Positions 26,285 to 35,039 of a DNA stretch of 64,000 nt are shown here, in pieces. The stretch lies in assembly GCA_963749415.1 (NCBI GenBank), contig CAVVMG010000001.1, positions 1,240,001 to 1,304,000 on the forward strand, given 5' to 3'. The first letter of the stretch is position 1. The number at the start of each line of letters is the position of its first letter. Below the pieces are notes generated by a model. It was not told where the DNA came from. It made no database searches and worked only from the letters and a program-made list of their open reading frames with translations. Made by a program: the position numbers and the translations under genes. The stretch is from JALYNX01 sp963749415 (lineage in GTDB: Bacteria; Actinomycetota; Acidimicrobiia; Spongiisociales; ZC4RG35).

Positions 26285-27504
26285 AGATCCACGAGCACCA
26301 GGCCAAGGAGCTGATGTCCGCCCACGGCATACCGGTGCCCCTGGGCAAGGTCGTGACCACTCCCGAAGAGGCGGCAGCAGGTGTCGGCCCACTCATCGAG
26401 GAGTCCGGTAACCCGGTGGTGGTCCTCAAGTCTCAGATCCATGCCGGGGGCCGGGGCAAGGGCACCTTCGTCGAGCATTCCGGGACTCGTGGTGTGAACG
26501 TGGTGGCCGATGCCATCGAAGGCGGTCCGGAGGCGGCTGCGGCGAAGGTCCGTGACCTGGCTTCGCAGATGCTGGGCTCGACGCTGGTAACGGTCCAGAC
26601 CGGTCCTGAGGGGAAGCTGGTCAACCGCCTCTACCTGGAGCAGGGGATCGACATCGACCGCGAGCTCTACCTCGCAGTCCTGCTCGACCGCGGCGTGGGG
26701 CGGAACATCGTCATGGCGTCGACTCAGGGCGGCATGGAGATCGAAAGGGTCGCTGAGGAGAGCCCGGACCTGATCCTCAAGGAGGAGGTGGACCCCGCAA
26801 TCGGCCTCGCCCAATTCCAGGCGAACGAACTAGCTCACGGGCTCGGGCTCACGGGGGAGATCGCAGACAAGTTCGAGACCTTCGTGCGTGACCTGGCCCG
26901 GCTGGCCGGCGAGCTCGACACCGACCTAATCGAGATCAACCCGCTGGTCATCACCAAATCGGGAGAGGTGATGGCACTCGACGGGAAGATGGCTTTCGAC
27001 GACAACGCCTTGTTCCGGCATCCCGAGGTGGCGGCAATGCGCGACGAGTCGGAGGAAGACCCGGCCGAGGTGGCGGCCAAGAATGCAGGCCTCAACTACA
27101 TAAAGCTCGATGGCACCATCGGTTGTCTGGTCAACGGCGCCGGCTTGGCAATGGCCACCATGGACACCATCAAGCACGTCGGGGGCGAGCCGGCCAACTT
27201 CCTCGACGTCGGGGGAGGCGCCGATGCCGACCAGGTGGCGACGGGGTTCCAGATCATCACCAGCGACCCAAATGTCAAGGGGATATTCGTCAACATCTTC
27301 GGCGGGATCATGCGCTGTGATGTCATCGCCACCGGGATAGTGGAAGCGGTGGAAAGGGTGGGTCTCTCGGTCCCTCTGGTGGTCCGCCTGGAGGGCACCA
27401 ACGTCGAACAGGGTCGGCAGATCCTCGAGGACTCGGGGTTGGACGTCGTGGCGGCCGAGGATCTCAGGGATGGGGCGGAGAAGATCCTGGAGCTGACCCG
27501 ATGA
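26281..27504 (+). CDS. sucC: Succinyl-CoA synthetase, beta subunit
   Basis: ATP-grasp subunit of the TCA-cycle enzyme that makes ATP or GTP from succinyl-CoA. It has 407 residues from TTG 26281, which overlaps the previous stop (TTGA) and has AAAGGA upstream; the protein then starts MKIHEHQAKELM, as in the family. Landmarks are VVLKSQIHAGGRGKG (nucleotide-binding lysine loop), EINPLVIT and IFVNIFGGIMRCD. sucD follows with an ATGA overlap. Confidence 0.96.
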   Translation: MKIHEHQAKELMSAHGIPVPLGKVVTTPEEAAAGVGPLIEESGNPVVVLKSQIHAGGRGKGTFVEHSGTRGVNVVADAIEGGPEAAAAKVRDLASQMLGSTLVTVQTGPEGKLVNRLYLEQGIDIDRELYLAVLLDRGVGRNIVMASTQGGMEIERVAEESPDLILKEEVDPAIGLAQFQANELAHGLGLTGEIADKFETFVRDLARLAGELDTDLIEINPLVITKSGEVMALDGKMAFDDNALFRHPEVAAMRDESEEDPAEVAAKNAGLNYIKLDGTIGCLVNGAGLAMATMDTIKHVGGEPANFLDVGGGADADQVATGFQIITSDPNVKGIFVNIFGGIMRCDVIATGIVEAVERVGLSVPLVVRLEGTNVEQGRQILEDSGLDVVAAEDLRDGAEKILELTR

Positions 27505-28424
27505 GCATCCTGGTCGACAAGAGCACCAGGGTCCTGGTCCAAGGGCTGGGAAAGACCGGACAATTCCACACCGACAAGGCGATCGCCTATGGAACCCAGG
27601 TGGTGGCCGCGGTCCATCCCTCGAGGGCGGGAACCACGGCCCGGTTCGAGGGTGAAACCGACCATTCCGGGGTGCCGGGGCGCGACGACCGGTACTCGGT
27701 CGAAGTGCCGGTGTTTGCCACGGTCCAGGAAGCGGTTGCCCGGACCGGAGCCACCGCGTCTTCGATATACGTCCCGCCTGCCTTCGCCGCCGACGCGATC
27801 ATGGAGGCGGCGGCGAACGGCCTGGCTCTCGCGGTGGCGATCACCGAGGGGATCCCGGTGGCCGACATGATCGTGGCCAAGCGGTACCTGTCAGACAAGC
27901 CCACCCGGCTCGTGGGGCCCAACTGCCCGGGGGTGATCACCCCTGGCGAGTGCAAGATCGGGATCATGCCCGGATACATCCACCAGCGGGGACGAATCGG
28001 TGTCGTCTCCCGGTCGGGGACCTTGACTTATGAGGCGGTGCACCAGCTCACCAGGCTCGGTCTGGGGCAGACCACTGCCGTCGGGATCGGCGGCGACCCG
28101 GTGAACGGGACCAACTTCGTCGATGTTCTCACCATGTTCCAGGACGATCCCGAGACCGAAGGGGTGGTGATGATCGGGGAGATCGGCGGGGTCGCCGAGG
28201 AGGACGCCGCCGGGTTCGTGGCGGCCGCGATGACCAAGCCGGTCGCCGGGTTCATCGCGGGAACCACGGCTCCCACCGGGAAGCGGATGGGCCATGCCGG
28301 AGCGATCGTCTCTGGGGGGAGGGGGACTGCAGCGGCCAAGATCGAAGCAATGCAGGCCGCCGGGATCGTGATCGCCGAGACCCCATCCGATATCGGCGAG
28401 GCAATGGTCCGTGCCCTCGGCTGA
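27501..28424 (+). CDS. sucD: Succinyl-CoA synthetase, alpha subunit
   Basis: CoA-binding and phospho-histidine subunit (307 residues). The CoA-binding Rossmann part begins with VLVQGLGKTGQFHTDKAI; GPNCPGVITPGECKIGIMPG is the family signature. The phosphorylated histidine is His265 in MGHAGAIVSGGRGTA. Its ATG overlaps the sucC stop. The next gene starts 14 bases before the sucD stop, so it may be read on the same messenger. Confidence 0.97.
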   Translation: MSILVDKSTRVLVQGLGKTGQFHTDKAIAYGTQVVAAVHPSRAGTTARFEGETDHSGVPGRDDRYSVEVPVFATVQEAVARTGATASSIYVPPAFAADAIMEAAANGLALAVAITEGIPVADMIVAKRYLSDKPTRLVGPNCPGVITPGECKIGIMPGYIHQRGRIGVVSRSGTLTYEAVHQLTRLGLGQTTAVGIGGDPVNGTNFVDVLTMFQDDPETEGVVMIGEIGGVAEEDAAGFVAAAMTKPVAGFIAGTTAPTGKRMGHAGAIVSGGRGTAAAKIEAMQAAGIVIAETPSDIGEAMVRALG

Positions 28425-29067
28425 GCGGGATCTGATCCGCTCCGAGGCCGAGCACATCCTCGACGTCGGGCGCCGCGACCTGTCGAGGCCCGTTCCCCAA
28501 TACCCGGGCTGGACCATGTTCGACCTGCTCTCGCATGTGGCATCGGTCCATGGCCGGACGATGATCACCGTCAGCGAACTACCCCAGGAGAGGATCCACG
28601 GCCCACGTCTGCCGGACCATGGAGATGTGGTGCGCTGGTTTGCGGAAACCTTGGAGTCGATGCTCGCCGCGTTTGAGGGCGCCGATCCCGATGCCGCGGT
28701 GTGGGGGTTCACCTCCAAGCCGACCGTCCGTGGATGGGAGACCCGGATGGTGATCGAAACCGGGCTCCATCGCTGGGATGCCGACCAGGCGATCGGTGAG
28801 ATCGAGCCCCTCCACGACGTTGTCGCCGGCCTCGGCCTCGATGAGTACGGCGATCTCTACCTGACCCGACTCGCCCCGGTGCCAACCATCGAGTTGGTGG
28901 CGACCGATCTCGGCCGCTCTTGGCTGATCGGGGACGGTGACCCCGAGATGCGGACCGAGGCCAGGGCCTCGGACCTCTATCTACGGCTCATGTCCCGGCC
29001 CGGTGCCGAGCTGCCAGACGTGTGGGCCGAAGCTGTCGATGCCCTGGAGCCGCCACCCAGACGTTGA
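28411..29067 (+). CDS. DinB-like maleylpyruvate-isomerase-type protein (TIGR03083-like)
   Basis: A 218-residue actinobacterial protein of the mycothiol-dependent maleylpyruvate isomerase / DinB-like superfamily. The N-terminal helical bundle has PVPQYPGWTMFDLLSHVASVHG, with the His that usually binds metal, and ETGLHRWDADQAIG carries a second conserved HRWD. A C-terminal alpha/beta SCP2-like part follows. The substrate is unknown; many members are mycothiol S-transferases. It overlaps sucD by 14 bases. Confidence 0.78.
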   Translation: MPSAERDLIRSEAEHILDVGRRDLSRPVPQYPGWTMFDLLSHVASVHGRTMITVSELPQERIHGPRLPDHGDVVRWFAETLESMLAAFEGADPDAAVWGFTSKPTVRGWETRMVIETGLHRWDADQAIGEIEPLHDVVAGLGLDEYGDLYLTRLAPVPTIELVATDLGRSWLIGDGDPEMRTEARASDLYLRLMSRPGAELPDVWAEAVDALEPPPRR

Positions 29068-29073
29068 GCTGGG

Positions 29074-29787
29074 TCAGGAGAACCGAGCCAGGTCGGCCTC
29101 GGCGTATCCACTGACCTGTTCGTCGGCACGACATACGTCCCTCAGGCCGGCAATCAACTCCGCCAAGCGAGGCCCGGGCACGGCCACGGTGAGTTCGTCG
29201 TCACCCATGCCGGTTCGGGCTCGGGAGAGGGCACATCCCATCGAGGCGGCGATAACCCCCTTATCGGCGGCGCGGGGCAGGATCTGGCATTGCGGCTTGC
29301 CCGACCACTCGACCTCCACCGCGTCGTTGATCTCCATCATCTGACGAGGCGAGACCCGAAGCATGACCACGTCGGGCTCGACCTTGGAATCCGAGAGCGG
29401 CCCATAGCGCACCCCTTTGGGACGCCGGGAGAGCGAGGAGACGCCGGAGAAAGCCTCCATGGTGACCCATCCCACGTCGAGAAGGGCGCTCACATCCGCC
29501 TTGTCGAGGATGTCCTCCGCGTCGACGAAGCCGTGGGTGAAAGCTCCCACGGAGCAATTTCCGTGGTCTTCGGGCATCGTGACGAATGTGCTGGTGTGGG
29601 CATGCATCCAGAAGACACATGGTGCAGCAACCCGGCCGGAACGGCCGTCTGCGGTGGGCGCGGACATCGGTTCGGCGAACCTGGGCACGTCGTCGGCCGG
29701 CACCTTCTCCAGGAAGGTCACCGCAATCGGCGGGTGCTCCAAACCAACGAGGGTGGTCAGAGCGGCTGACATGTCGGAGAAGCTCAT
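29074..29787 (-). CDS. DUF169 domain protein
   Basis: About 237 residues from ATG 29787 (an upstream ATG at 29820 would add 11). The N-terminal segment LTTLVGLEHPPIAVTFLE and the cysteine-bearing segments AAPCVFW, HGNCSVGAFTHG and ASMGCALSR are typical of DUF169. Conserved cysteines suggest metal or haem handling, but no function is proven. It is convergent with the DinB-like gene and divergent from lemA. I prefer the internal start because AAAGAGAG lies before it and family members begin close to this helix. Confidence 0.8.
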   Translation of the reverse strand: MSFSDMSAALTTLVGLEHPPIAVTFLEKVPADDVPRFAEPMSAPTADGRSGRVAAPCVFWMHAHTSTFVTMPEDHGNCSVGAFTHGFVDAEDILDKADVSALLDVGWVTMEAFSGVSSLSRRPKGVRYGPLSDSKVEPDVVMLRVSPRQMMEINDAVEVEWSGKPQCQILPRAADKGVIAASMGCALSRARTGMGDDELTVAVPGPRLAELIAGLRDVCRADEQVSGYAEADLARFS

Positions 29788-29861
29788 GGGTGTTGTCTCT
29801 CTTTCTGGCCCTCCGAACATAGTGGACCCCGCGACATCTCCAGGCGAGGTCGCGTGACACT

Positions 29862-29867
29862 TAGACT
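29862..29867 (+). promoter_or_regulatory. -10-like element TAGACT before lemA
   Basis: TAGACT lies six bases before the lemA ATG at 29874, so transcription would begin at or next to the start codon (leaderless). The same hexamer precedes nadA (complement of 63848-63853), and TAGCCT and TAGTCT precede the mutase-sucCD operon and icd. No clear -35 is present. Confidence 0.35.
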
Positions 29868-29873
29868 CGCCCT

Positions 29874-30416
29874 ATGGAGTGGATTCTCATCGCGGTCGCC
29901 GTCGTGCTCGTCATCGGCGTCCTCATCTACAACCGCCTGGTCCAGGCCCGTAATCGGGTCGACAACTCATGGGCCCAGGTGGAGGTGCAGCTCAAGCGGC
30001 GCTACGACCTGATCCCCAACCTGGTGGAAACGGTGAAGGGTTACGCCACCCATGAGCAGCAGACATTCGAGCGGGTGACCCAGGCGCGCAGCGCGGCGCA
30101 GTCGGCGTCGGGCCCGGCTGAGCAGGCCCAGGCCGAGGGGATCCTCACCCAGGCGCTTCGCCAACTGTTCGCGGTCGCGGAGGCCTACCCCGAGTTGAGG
30201 GCTTCGGAGAACTTCCAAGGGCTGCAGGCTGAGCTCGCGGAGACCGAGAACAAGATCGCAGTCTCCCGCCAGATCTACAACGACACGGTCCTCACCTACA
30301 ACAACGCGGTGCAGCAAGTGCCCACCAACCTGGTGGCCAGCATGACCGGTTTCGAGACTCGCGAATTCTTCGAGGCGGGCACCGAGGCCCAAGAGGCCCC
30401 GACAGTCGACTTTTGA
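29874..30416 (+). CDS. LemA family membrane protein
   Basis: A 180-residue protein with one N-terminal membrane helix (about 3-21), followed by the LemA helical domain: NSWAQVEVQLKRRYDLIPNLVETVKGYATHE and, near the C-terminal half, AETENKIAVSRQIYNDTVLTYNNAV. The function of bacterial LemA is not established; it is often paired with large membrane proteins with Gly-rich tails, as here. The next gene starts inside its stop (TTGA). Confidence 0.92.
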   Translation: MEWILIAVAVVLVIGVLIYNRLVQARNRVDNSWAQVEVQLKRRYDLIPNLVETVKGYATHEQQTFERVTQARSAAQSASGPAEQAQAEGILTQALRQLFAVAEAYPELRASENFQGLQAELAETENKIAVSRQIYNDTVLTYNNAVQQVPTNLVASMTGFETREFFEAGTEAQEAPTVDF

Positions 30417-32272
30417 GATTGAGGCGAGCGGCTTGGCTCCTGCTGCTCCTGGCGCTGGTCGTCGGCCCGGCGACGACGGCCCTGGCCGAGTCGTTCTGGC
30501 TCTCCAATGCCGAAGTGATGGTGGTGGTCAACGATGACGGTTCGTTGTCGGTCACCGAGGCGTTGACGTTCGATTTCTCCGGTGATTTCTCTGGCGCCTA
30601 CCGGGACATCCCGCTGGAGCGCGGCCAAGAGGTGACATCGATCACGGTGAGAGACGAGCGGGTCACCTACGAGCCCGGCGGGTGCACCGAGCTCGGTTGT
30701 TCCTCCCCGGCCGGCACGTTCGGTATTGAAGACCTGGGGGACGCGGTGCGAATCGTGTGGCACCACTCTTCGTCGGACGAACCACGCATTTTCACCATCT
30801 CCTACGAGATGACAGGGTTGGCTGTCGCCTATACCGACGTGGTCGACGTCAACCTCAAGGTGTGGGGTGACCAGTGGGCCGTCGGCCTCGACCGACTCCA
30901 CGCGACGATGGATCTCCCCGGGGTCCCTGTCCCCGGCGATGTCAGAGTCTGGGGTCACCCTTTCGACGTCGATGGCTCGACCTCCTTGGGCGACGACCAG
31001 GTCTCGCCCAGCCTGGAGGCGAGCAACGTTCCCGCCGAGCAGTGGGTGGAGATGCGGGTGGTGTTCCCCAAGAGCCTTCTCGCCTCCACGGCCGGCGCTA
31101 CCGCGGTGGCGGGGGACGGGCTGGAGTCGATCCTCGCCGAGGAGGCCACCTTTGCCGACGATGCCGAGCAGGCCGCCCAAGCCGGGCGGACCGGGCTGAT
31201 CTGGGGCGGCGTTCTGGCATTGCTCACGGCCATCGGACTCGGTGGTTGGGTCTTCTTCCGGTACGGCAGGGAGCCCAGGGTCGCCTACGACCGGGAGTAC
31301 GAGCAGGAGCCGCCCTCCGACCTGACTCCTGCGGAGGTGGGGGCCCTGGTCAGCCAGGGAAACGTCAGCGAACGCGAGTTCACCGCGACCATGTTCGACC
31401 TCATCCGTCAGGGCTCCATCGCCGCCGCCCCGATGCAGGTCGAGCGTTCCACATGGGCCGGGCTCCGCAACGAGACCATCACCGACTTGAGTCTCTCGAT
31501 TACGGACAAAGACACCGGGCTCCGTGACTTCGAGCAGTCGGTGATGACGGTCGTCGGCCGTGTGCTCGAGCTTGGCCCGCGCCCGCTGCACGAATTTCGG
31601 GACGGGATAAGGGAAGACGCCTCGGCCAATGCCGAGACTTACCAATCGTTCCGCAGTCGGGCTCTGTCGGCGCTGCGCCGAAGCGGGATGCTCGATGACG
31701 CCGGATACGGGGTTTCCTGGGCGGTGCGCCTGCTGATGGCGGGAGTCACGATCGCCTCGTTCTTCTTCCTGCCCAGGATGCTGTCCAACGTCCCCGGAGG
31801 CGACGTCATCGCCGTCTTGATCTCGATCGGGCTGGTCATCGGCACCGTCTTCCTCTGGATTCTGCTCGGGTTCCGAAAGGTGAGGGTTCGCAGGTCGAAA
31901 GAGGGGGCGTTGGAGTCGGCGCGCTGGAATGCGTTCCGTCGGTATCTCTCCGACTTCTCCCGGCTGGAGGAGGCACCTCCGATCTCCCTGGAGCTCTGGG
32001 ACCGCTTTCTGATCTACGCCATTGTCTTCGGGGTGGCCGAGGAAGTGCTCGCCCAGGCCCGACTCCATGCTCCGCCGGAGCTGGCCACCACCTCATCGAT
32101 CTACTGGTACGGCACCTACGGATACTCGGGGGGACACAGCGAGAACGCTTTTGCCGGCATCCAATCCGCACTCGCCGGGGCCTTCACCCCGCCGGCGTCT
32201 TCGGGTGGCGGCGGAGGCTTTTCCGGTGGCGGAGGCGGCGGTGGCGGCGGTGGCGGCGGCGGGGCCTGGTGA
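30413..32272 (+). CDS. DUF2207 membrane protein with poly-glycine tail
   Basis: A 619-residue protein. It has a signal peptide (about 1-26), a DUF2207 extracellular beta domain (SFWLSNAEVMVVVNDDGSLSV... GAYRDIPL), a membrane helix near 260-280, a cytoplasmic region, two more helices near 440-480, and an 18-residue run made almost only of glycine with a final AW. This YciQ-like architecture usually accompanies LemA. The start is TTG 30413, overlapping the lemA stop. The function is unknown; the pairing with LemA suggests an envelope complex. Confidence 0.88.
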   Translation: MRLRRAAWLLLLLALVVGPATTALAESFWLSNAEVMVVVNDDGSLSVTEALTFDFSGDFSGAYRDIPLERGQEVTSITVRDERVTYEPGGCTELGCSSPAGTFGIEDLGDAVRIVWHHSSSDEPRIFTISYEMTGLAVAYTDVVDVNLKVWGDQWAVGLDRLHATMDLPGVPVPGDVRVWGHPFDVDGSTSLGDDQVSPSLEASNVPAEQWVEMRVVFPKSLLASTAGATAVAGDGLESILAEEATFADDAEQAAQAGRTGLIWGGVLALLTAIGLGGWVFFRYGREPRVAYDREYEQEPPSDLTPAEVGALVSQGNVSEREFTATMFDLIRQGSIAAAPMQVERSTWAGLRNETITDLSLSITDKDTGLRDFEQSVMTVVGRVLELGPRPLHEFRDGIREDASANAETYQSFRSRALSALRRSGMLDDAGYGVSWAVRLLMAGVTIASFFFLPRMLSNVPGGDVIAVLISIGLVIGTVFLWILLGFRKVRVRRSKEGALESARWNAFRRYLSDFSRLEEAPPISLELWDRFLIYAIVFGVAEEVLAQARLHAPPELATTSSIYWYGTYGYSGGHSENAFAGIQSALAGAFTPPASSGGGGGFSGGGGGGGGGGGGGAW

Positions 32273-32275
32273 TGG

Positions 32276-33325
32276 TCAGGGGGCGAGCAGGTAGAAGACG
32301 GAGAAGCGGTTGCTGATCTCCTCGAGCACCTGGAACCCGCTGAAGCCGGACTCCCGGGCGTAGCTCTCTGCCCGTTGCCGCCCCCAGGCGGCACCGAGGC
32401 CTTCGCCACCCACGGCCAGCGACTGGGTCATGCAATGGAGTGTCGAGATCCCGTAGAGCATCGCCCCCCTCGGGTTGAGATTGCCTTCGAGGTTCGAGTC
32501 GGCCTCCGGTTCCATCATCAGATAGGCCCCGTCCTCGTTCAAGGATTCCCGGATGCGACGCAGACCGGCTTTGGGGTCGGCCAGGTCGTGGATGACATCG
32601 AAACTGGTGACCAGGTCGAATCGGGGCTCGAGCGGGATCTCCTCGACCGTGGCTGCCTGGAAGTCGACGTTGTTCAAGTCACCCGAGCGCTCGCGTGCGA
32701 GCTGCAGCGAGGACTCGGCGATGTCGAATCCGACGACCTCGCTGTCGGGGAATGTCTCGGCGATGAGGATCGCCGCGGTGCCGGAGCCGCATCCGATGTC
32801 AGCGACACGGATCCCCGCTTCCAACCTCTCTATGAGTCCCGGGACGGCCGGCAGCCACTTCTTGATCAGAAAGGCCCGTTGCGACGGGGCATTCCCCCGG
32901 TCCAGCCCGCGGATCAAGTCGAGACCGAAGCTCTCGAACCGGACGCCGCCACCGTTCTTCGTGGCATCGACGATGCCGTCGATCTGTGTCATGACGGCAG
33001 GCACCATGTCGAACCAACCCCCCATGAAATAGGGGCTGTCGGTGTCGCTGAGGAACAGTGCGTGCTCGGGAGCGAGGGCGAACACCTCCGAGCCCGGGTC
33101 GTAATCGACGACACCGGCGGCGGCCAGTCCGGAGAGGATCTCCCTGACATATCGGGCATCGAGGCCAGCTTGGCCGGCTATTTGCTCTGCGGTGCCGGTG
33201 TTTCCTGCCCCGAGGAACCCGAGCAGACCGCTGCGGTCGGCCACTGCGAGCAGCCCGATCGTGGTCGCTCCGGAAGCCATGTCGACGAAGTGCTCCAGGA
33301 AATCCTCGATCTTGGAACGGTCCAA
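32276..33325 (-). CDS. SAM-dependent methyltransferase with N-terminal winged helix
   Basis: A 349-residue protein like mycobacterial Rv2258c. The N-terminal 90 residues are a winged-helix/dimerisation domain (GNTGTAEQIAGQAGLDARYVREILSGL), and the SAM-binding motif is VADIGCGSGTAAILIAE, with the acidic loop VVGFDIAESSL and LVTSFDVIHDLADP. Substrates for this family are not known. It is convergent with the DUF2207 gene, with 3 bases between stops. Confidence 0.85.
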   Translation of the reverse strand: MDRSKIEDFLEHFVDMASGATTIGLLAVADRSGLLGFLGAGNTGTAEQIAGQAGLDARYVREILSGLAAAGVVDYDPGSEVFALAPEHALFLSDTDSPYFMGGWFDMVPAVMTQIDGIVDATKNGGGVRFESFGLDLIRGLDRGNAPSQRAFLIKKWLPAVPGLIERLEAGIRVADIGCGSGTAAILIAETFPDSEVVGFDIAESSLQLARERSGDLNNVDFQAATVEEIPLEPRFDLVTSFDVIHDLADPKAGLRRIRESLNEDGAYLMMEPEADSNLEGNLNPRGAMLYGISTLHCMTQSLAVGGEGLGAAWGRQRAESYARESGFSGFQVLEEISNRFSVFYLLAP

Positions 33326-33334
33326 GTCCAGGCC

Positions 33335-33787
33335 TCAGGCACCAAGCTTGGTGATCATCACCCAGACCACCACGAACAGGACCACGAGCGTCCCACATCG
33401 TGACCCGGCTGCCAGGCCGAGATAGCGCCGGGGAAGATTCGACCCGGTGTTGCCCGCTTCCACGAGGCGCTCGTTGGCCTTCCTCCCAACGGTGGACTGG
33501 ACGATCCCCGACAAGAGGAAGGCGCCGAGGCCGATCAGGACGAACGTGTCGCCCCACCCGTAGGCGTCGGAGGTGAGGACCAAGCCCGATGCCGGACAAG
33601 CAAGACCACCCGGCGATGACAGCCCGAAATACAGCGCTTCCCCGCTTCTCGAAGGCTGCGAGGACCGTTCCCGACGTGCAGGGGGCCCAATACGGGCCGC
33701 CGACGAGTAGGCATACATCCCGAACAGCCCTCCCCCGATCCAGGCTGAGGCTCCGAGGATGTGGAGGAAGAGAAGGCCATCACGCAT
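33335..33787 (-). CDS. Small DUF2269-like membrane protein with a probable compensated frameshift
   Basis: About 150 residues from ATG 33787, with four membrane helices: LLFLHILGASAWIGGGLFG, a second one, FVLIGLGAFLLSGIV and LVVLFVVVWVMI. The family resembles DUF2269-type integral membrane proteins. The second helix reads poorly in the annotated frame (SSPGGLACPAS). Between about 33577-33584 and 33662-33670 another frame, also free of stops, reads VLAAFEKRGSAVFRAVIAGW and then SGIGL, which rejoins LVLTSD. One missing G at GAACGGTCC and one extra base at CTTGGTCC would explain both switches. Function unknown. Confidence 0.7.
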   Translation of the reverse strand: MRDGLLFLHILGASAWIGGGLFGMYAYSSAARIGPPARRERSSQPSRSGEALYFGLSSPGGLACPASGLVLTSDAYGWGDTFVLIGLGAFLLSGIVQSTVGRKANERLVEAGNTGSNLPRRYLGLAAGSRCGTLVVLFVVVWVMITKLGA

Positions 33788-33851
33788 CGACGTCGCTCCT
33801 TTCGGGTCGCGGCGCGATGCTACGGCTTGAGCCCGGAGAGCGAGGTCCGGC

Positions 33852-35039
33852 TCAGGCGACGACGGAGCCCGCCTTGATCGTCTTCCAAACCAACGGGGTG
33901 GCCGGGCGATAGGCGAGATGGCTCTCCGAGGGAGCGTCCAGTACCACGAGGTCGGCCACCGCCCCCGCCCGCACGATCCCATGGTCGTCGAGCCCCAGCG
34001 ACAAGGCTCCGCCCCGGGTGGCGGCATAGACCGCCTCATCTACACCAAGGCCCATTTGGACACATGCCAGTGAGATCACCAACCCCATCGACTCCAAGTA
34101 GGAAGTTCCAGGGTTGCAATCGCTGGCCAAGGCGACGTTGAGGCCACTGTCGAGGAGCATCCTCCCGGGTGCTTGCGGCGAGCGGAGCGAATACGAAGCC
34201 CCCGGGGCGAGGACGGCGCTGACACCGGCAGCCAGGAGGGCCTCGGCGCCTTCAGCGGTGATGTGATCGAGGTGGTCTGCGGATACGGCGCCGATCTCGG
34301 CCGCCAGTGCCGCCCCAACCCCGGGGCGAAGCTGCTCGGCATGGACCCTGGCCTGGAGCCCGTGCCCGGCAGCCGCCTCGAACACCCGACGGGCTTCTAT
34401 TTCGGAGAACGCCGAGTCCTCGACGAAGACATCGCAATAGTCGGCGAGCGGCGCTACTGCGGGCAGCATCTCCTCGACGATCAAGTCGACATAGCCGGTG
34501 CGGTCGCCCTCGTATTCGGGTGGGACCGCATGGGCCCCGAGAAACGTCGTCTTCACGGTCAAGGGGAGCTCGTCGGCGATTCGTCGCGCTACTCCGAGCA
34601 GCCTGAGCTCCGTGTCGAGGTCGAGGCCATACCCGCTCTTGATCTCGAGCGTGGTGGTCCCCGCCGCGATCATCCGCCGCGCCCGGGCCGCGGTCACCTC
34701 GAACAGGTCCTGCTCGGTCGCCGCTCTGGTGGCGGCGACGGTGGAGAGAATGCCGCCCCCTGAGGCGGCGATCTCCTCATATCCGGCGCCGGCGAGTCGG
34801 GCAGCGAACTCCTCTGAACGGTCCCCGGCGAAGACGAGGTGGGTATGGGCGTCGACGAATCCGGGGATCACGGCCCGGCCCTCACAGTCGATCCGCCGCC
34901 CACCTCCCTGGTCAGGAGAGTCGGCCGCAACCCCGGCATATTCGATCAGATCTCCGTCGATGGCGATCGCTGCATCGGTGACCGCGGGGCCGGCATTGGT
35001 CACCAGCCGGCCGATACCGGTGAGCAGGAGGTCCGTCAT
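33852..35039 (-). CDS. hutI: Imidazolonepropionase
   Basis: Amidohydrolase-family enzyme of histidine degradation that opens imidazolonepropionate to formiminoglutamate; 395 residues from ATG 35039. The metal-binding HxH is in GFVDAHTHLVFAGDR, and later EIKSGYGLDLDTE, VHAEQLRPG, SADHLDHI and ASDCNPGTSYLESM follow the family. The ATG overlaps the hutH stop (ATGA). Neither urocanase (hutU) nor the last Hut enzymes lie in the window. Confidence 0.95.
   Translation of the reverse strand: MTDLLLTGIGRLVTNAGPAVTDAAIAIDGDLIEYAGVAADSPDQGGGRRIDCEGRAVIPGFVDAHTHLVFAGDRSEEFAARLAGAGYEEIAASGGGILSTVAATRAATEQDLFEVTAARARRMIAAGTTTLEIKSGYGLDLDTELRLLGVARRIADELPLTVKTTFLGAHAVPPEYEGDRTGYVDLIVEEMLPAVAPLADYCDVFVEDSAFSEIEARRVFEAAAGHGLQARVHAEQLRPGVGAALAAEIGAVSADHLDHITAEGAEALLAAGVSAVLAPGASYSLRSPQAPGRMLLDSGLNVALASDCNPGTSYLESMGLVISLACVQMGLGVDEAVYAATRGGALSLGLDDHGIVRAGAVADLVVLDAPSESHLAYRPATPLVWKTIKAGSVVA

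Noticed and set aside
30296..32068. A 590-residue minus-strand frame opposite the DUF2207 gene
   Set aside because: No motif, charged low-complexity composition, and it covers a gene with a clear signal peptide and membrane helices.
32200..32272. Glycine-codon GGC repeats as a microsatellite or CRISPR-like array
   Set aside because: They are in frame at the end of the DUF2207 gene and encode its usual Gly-rich tail.
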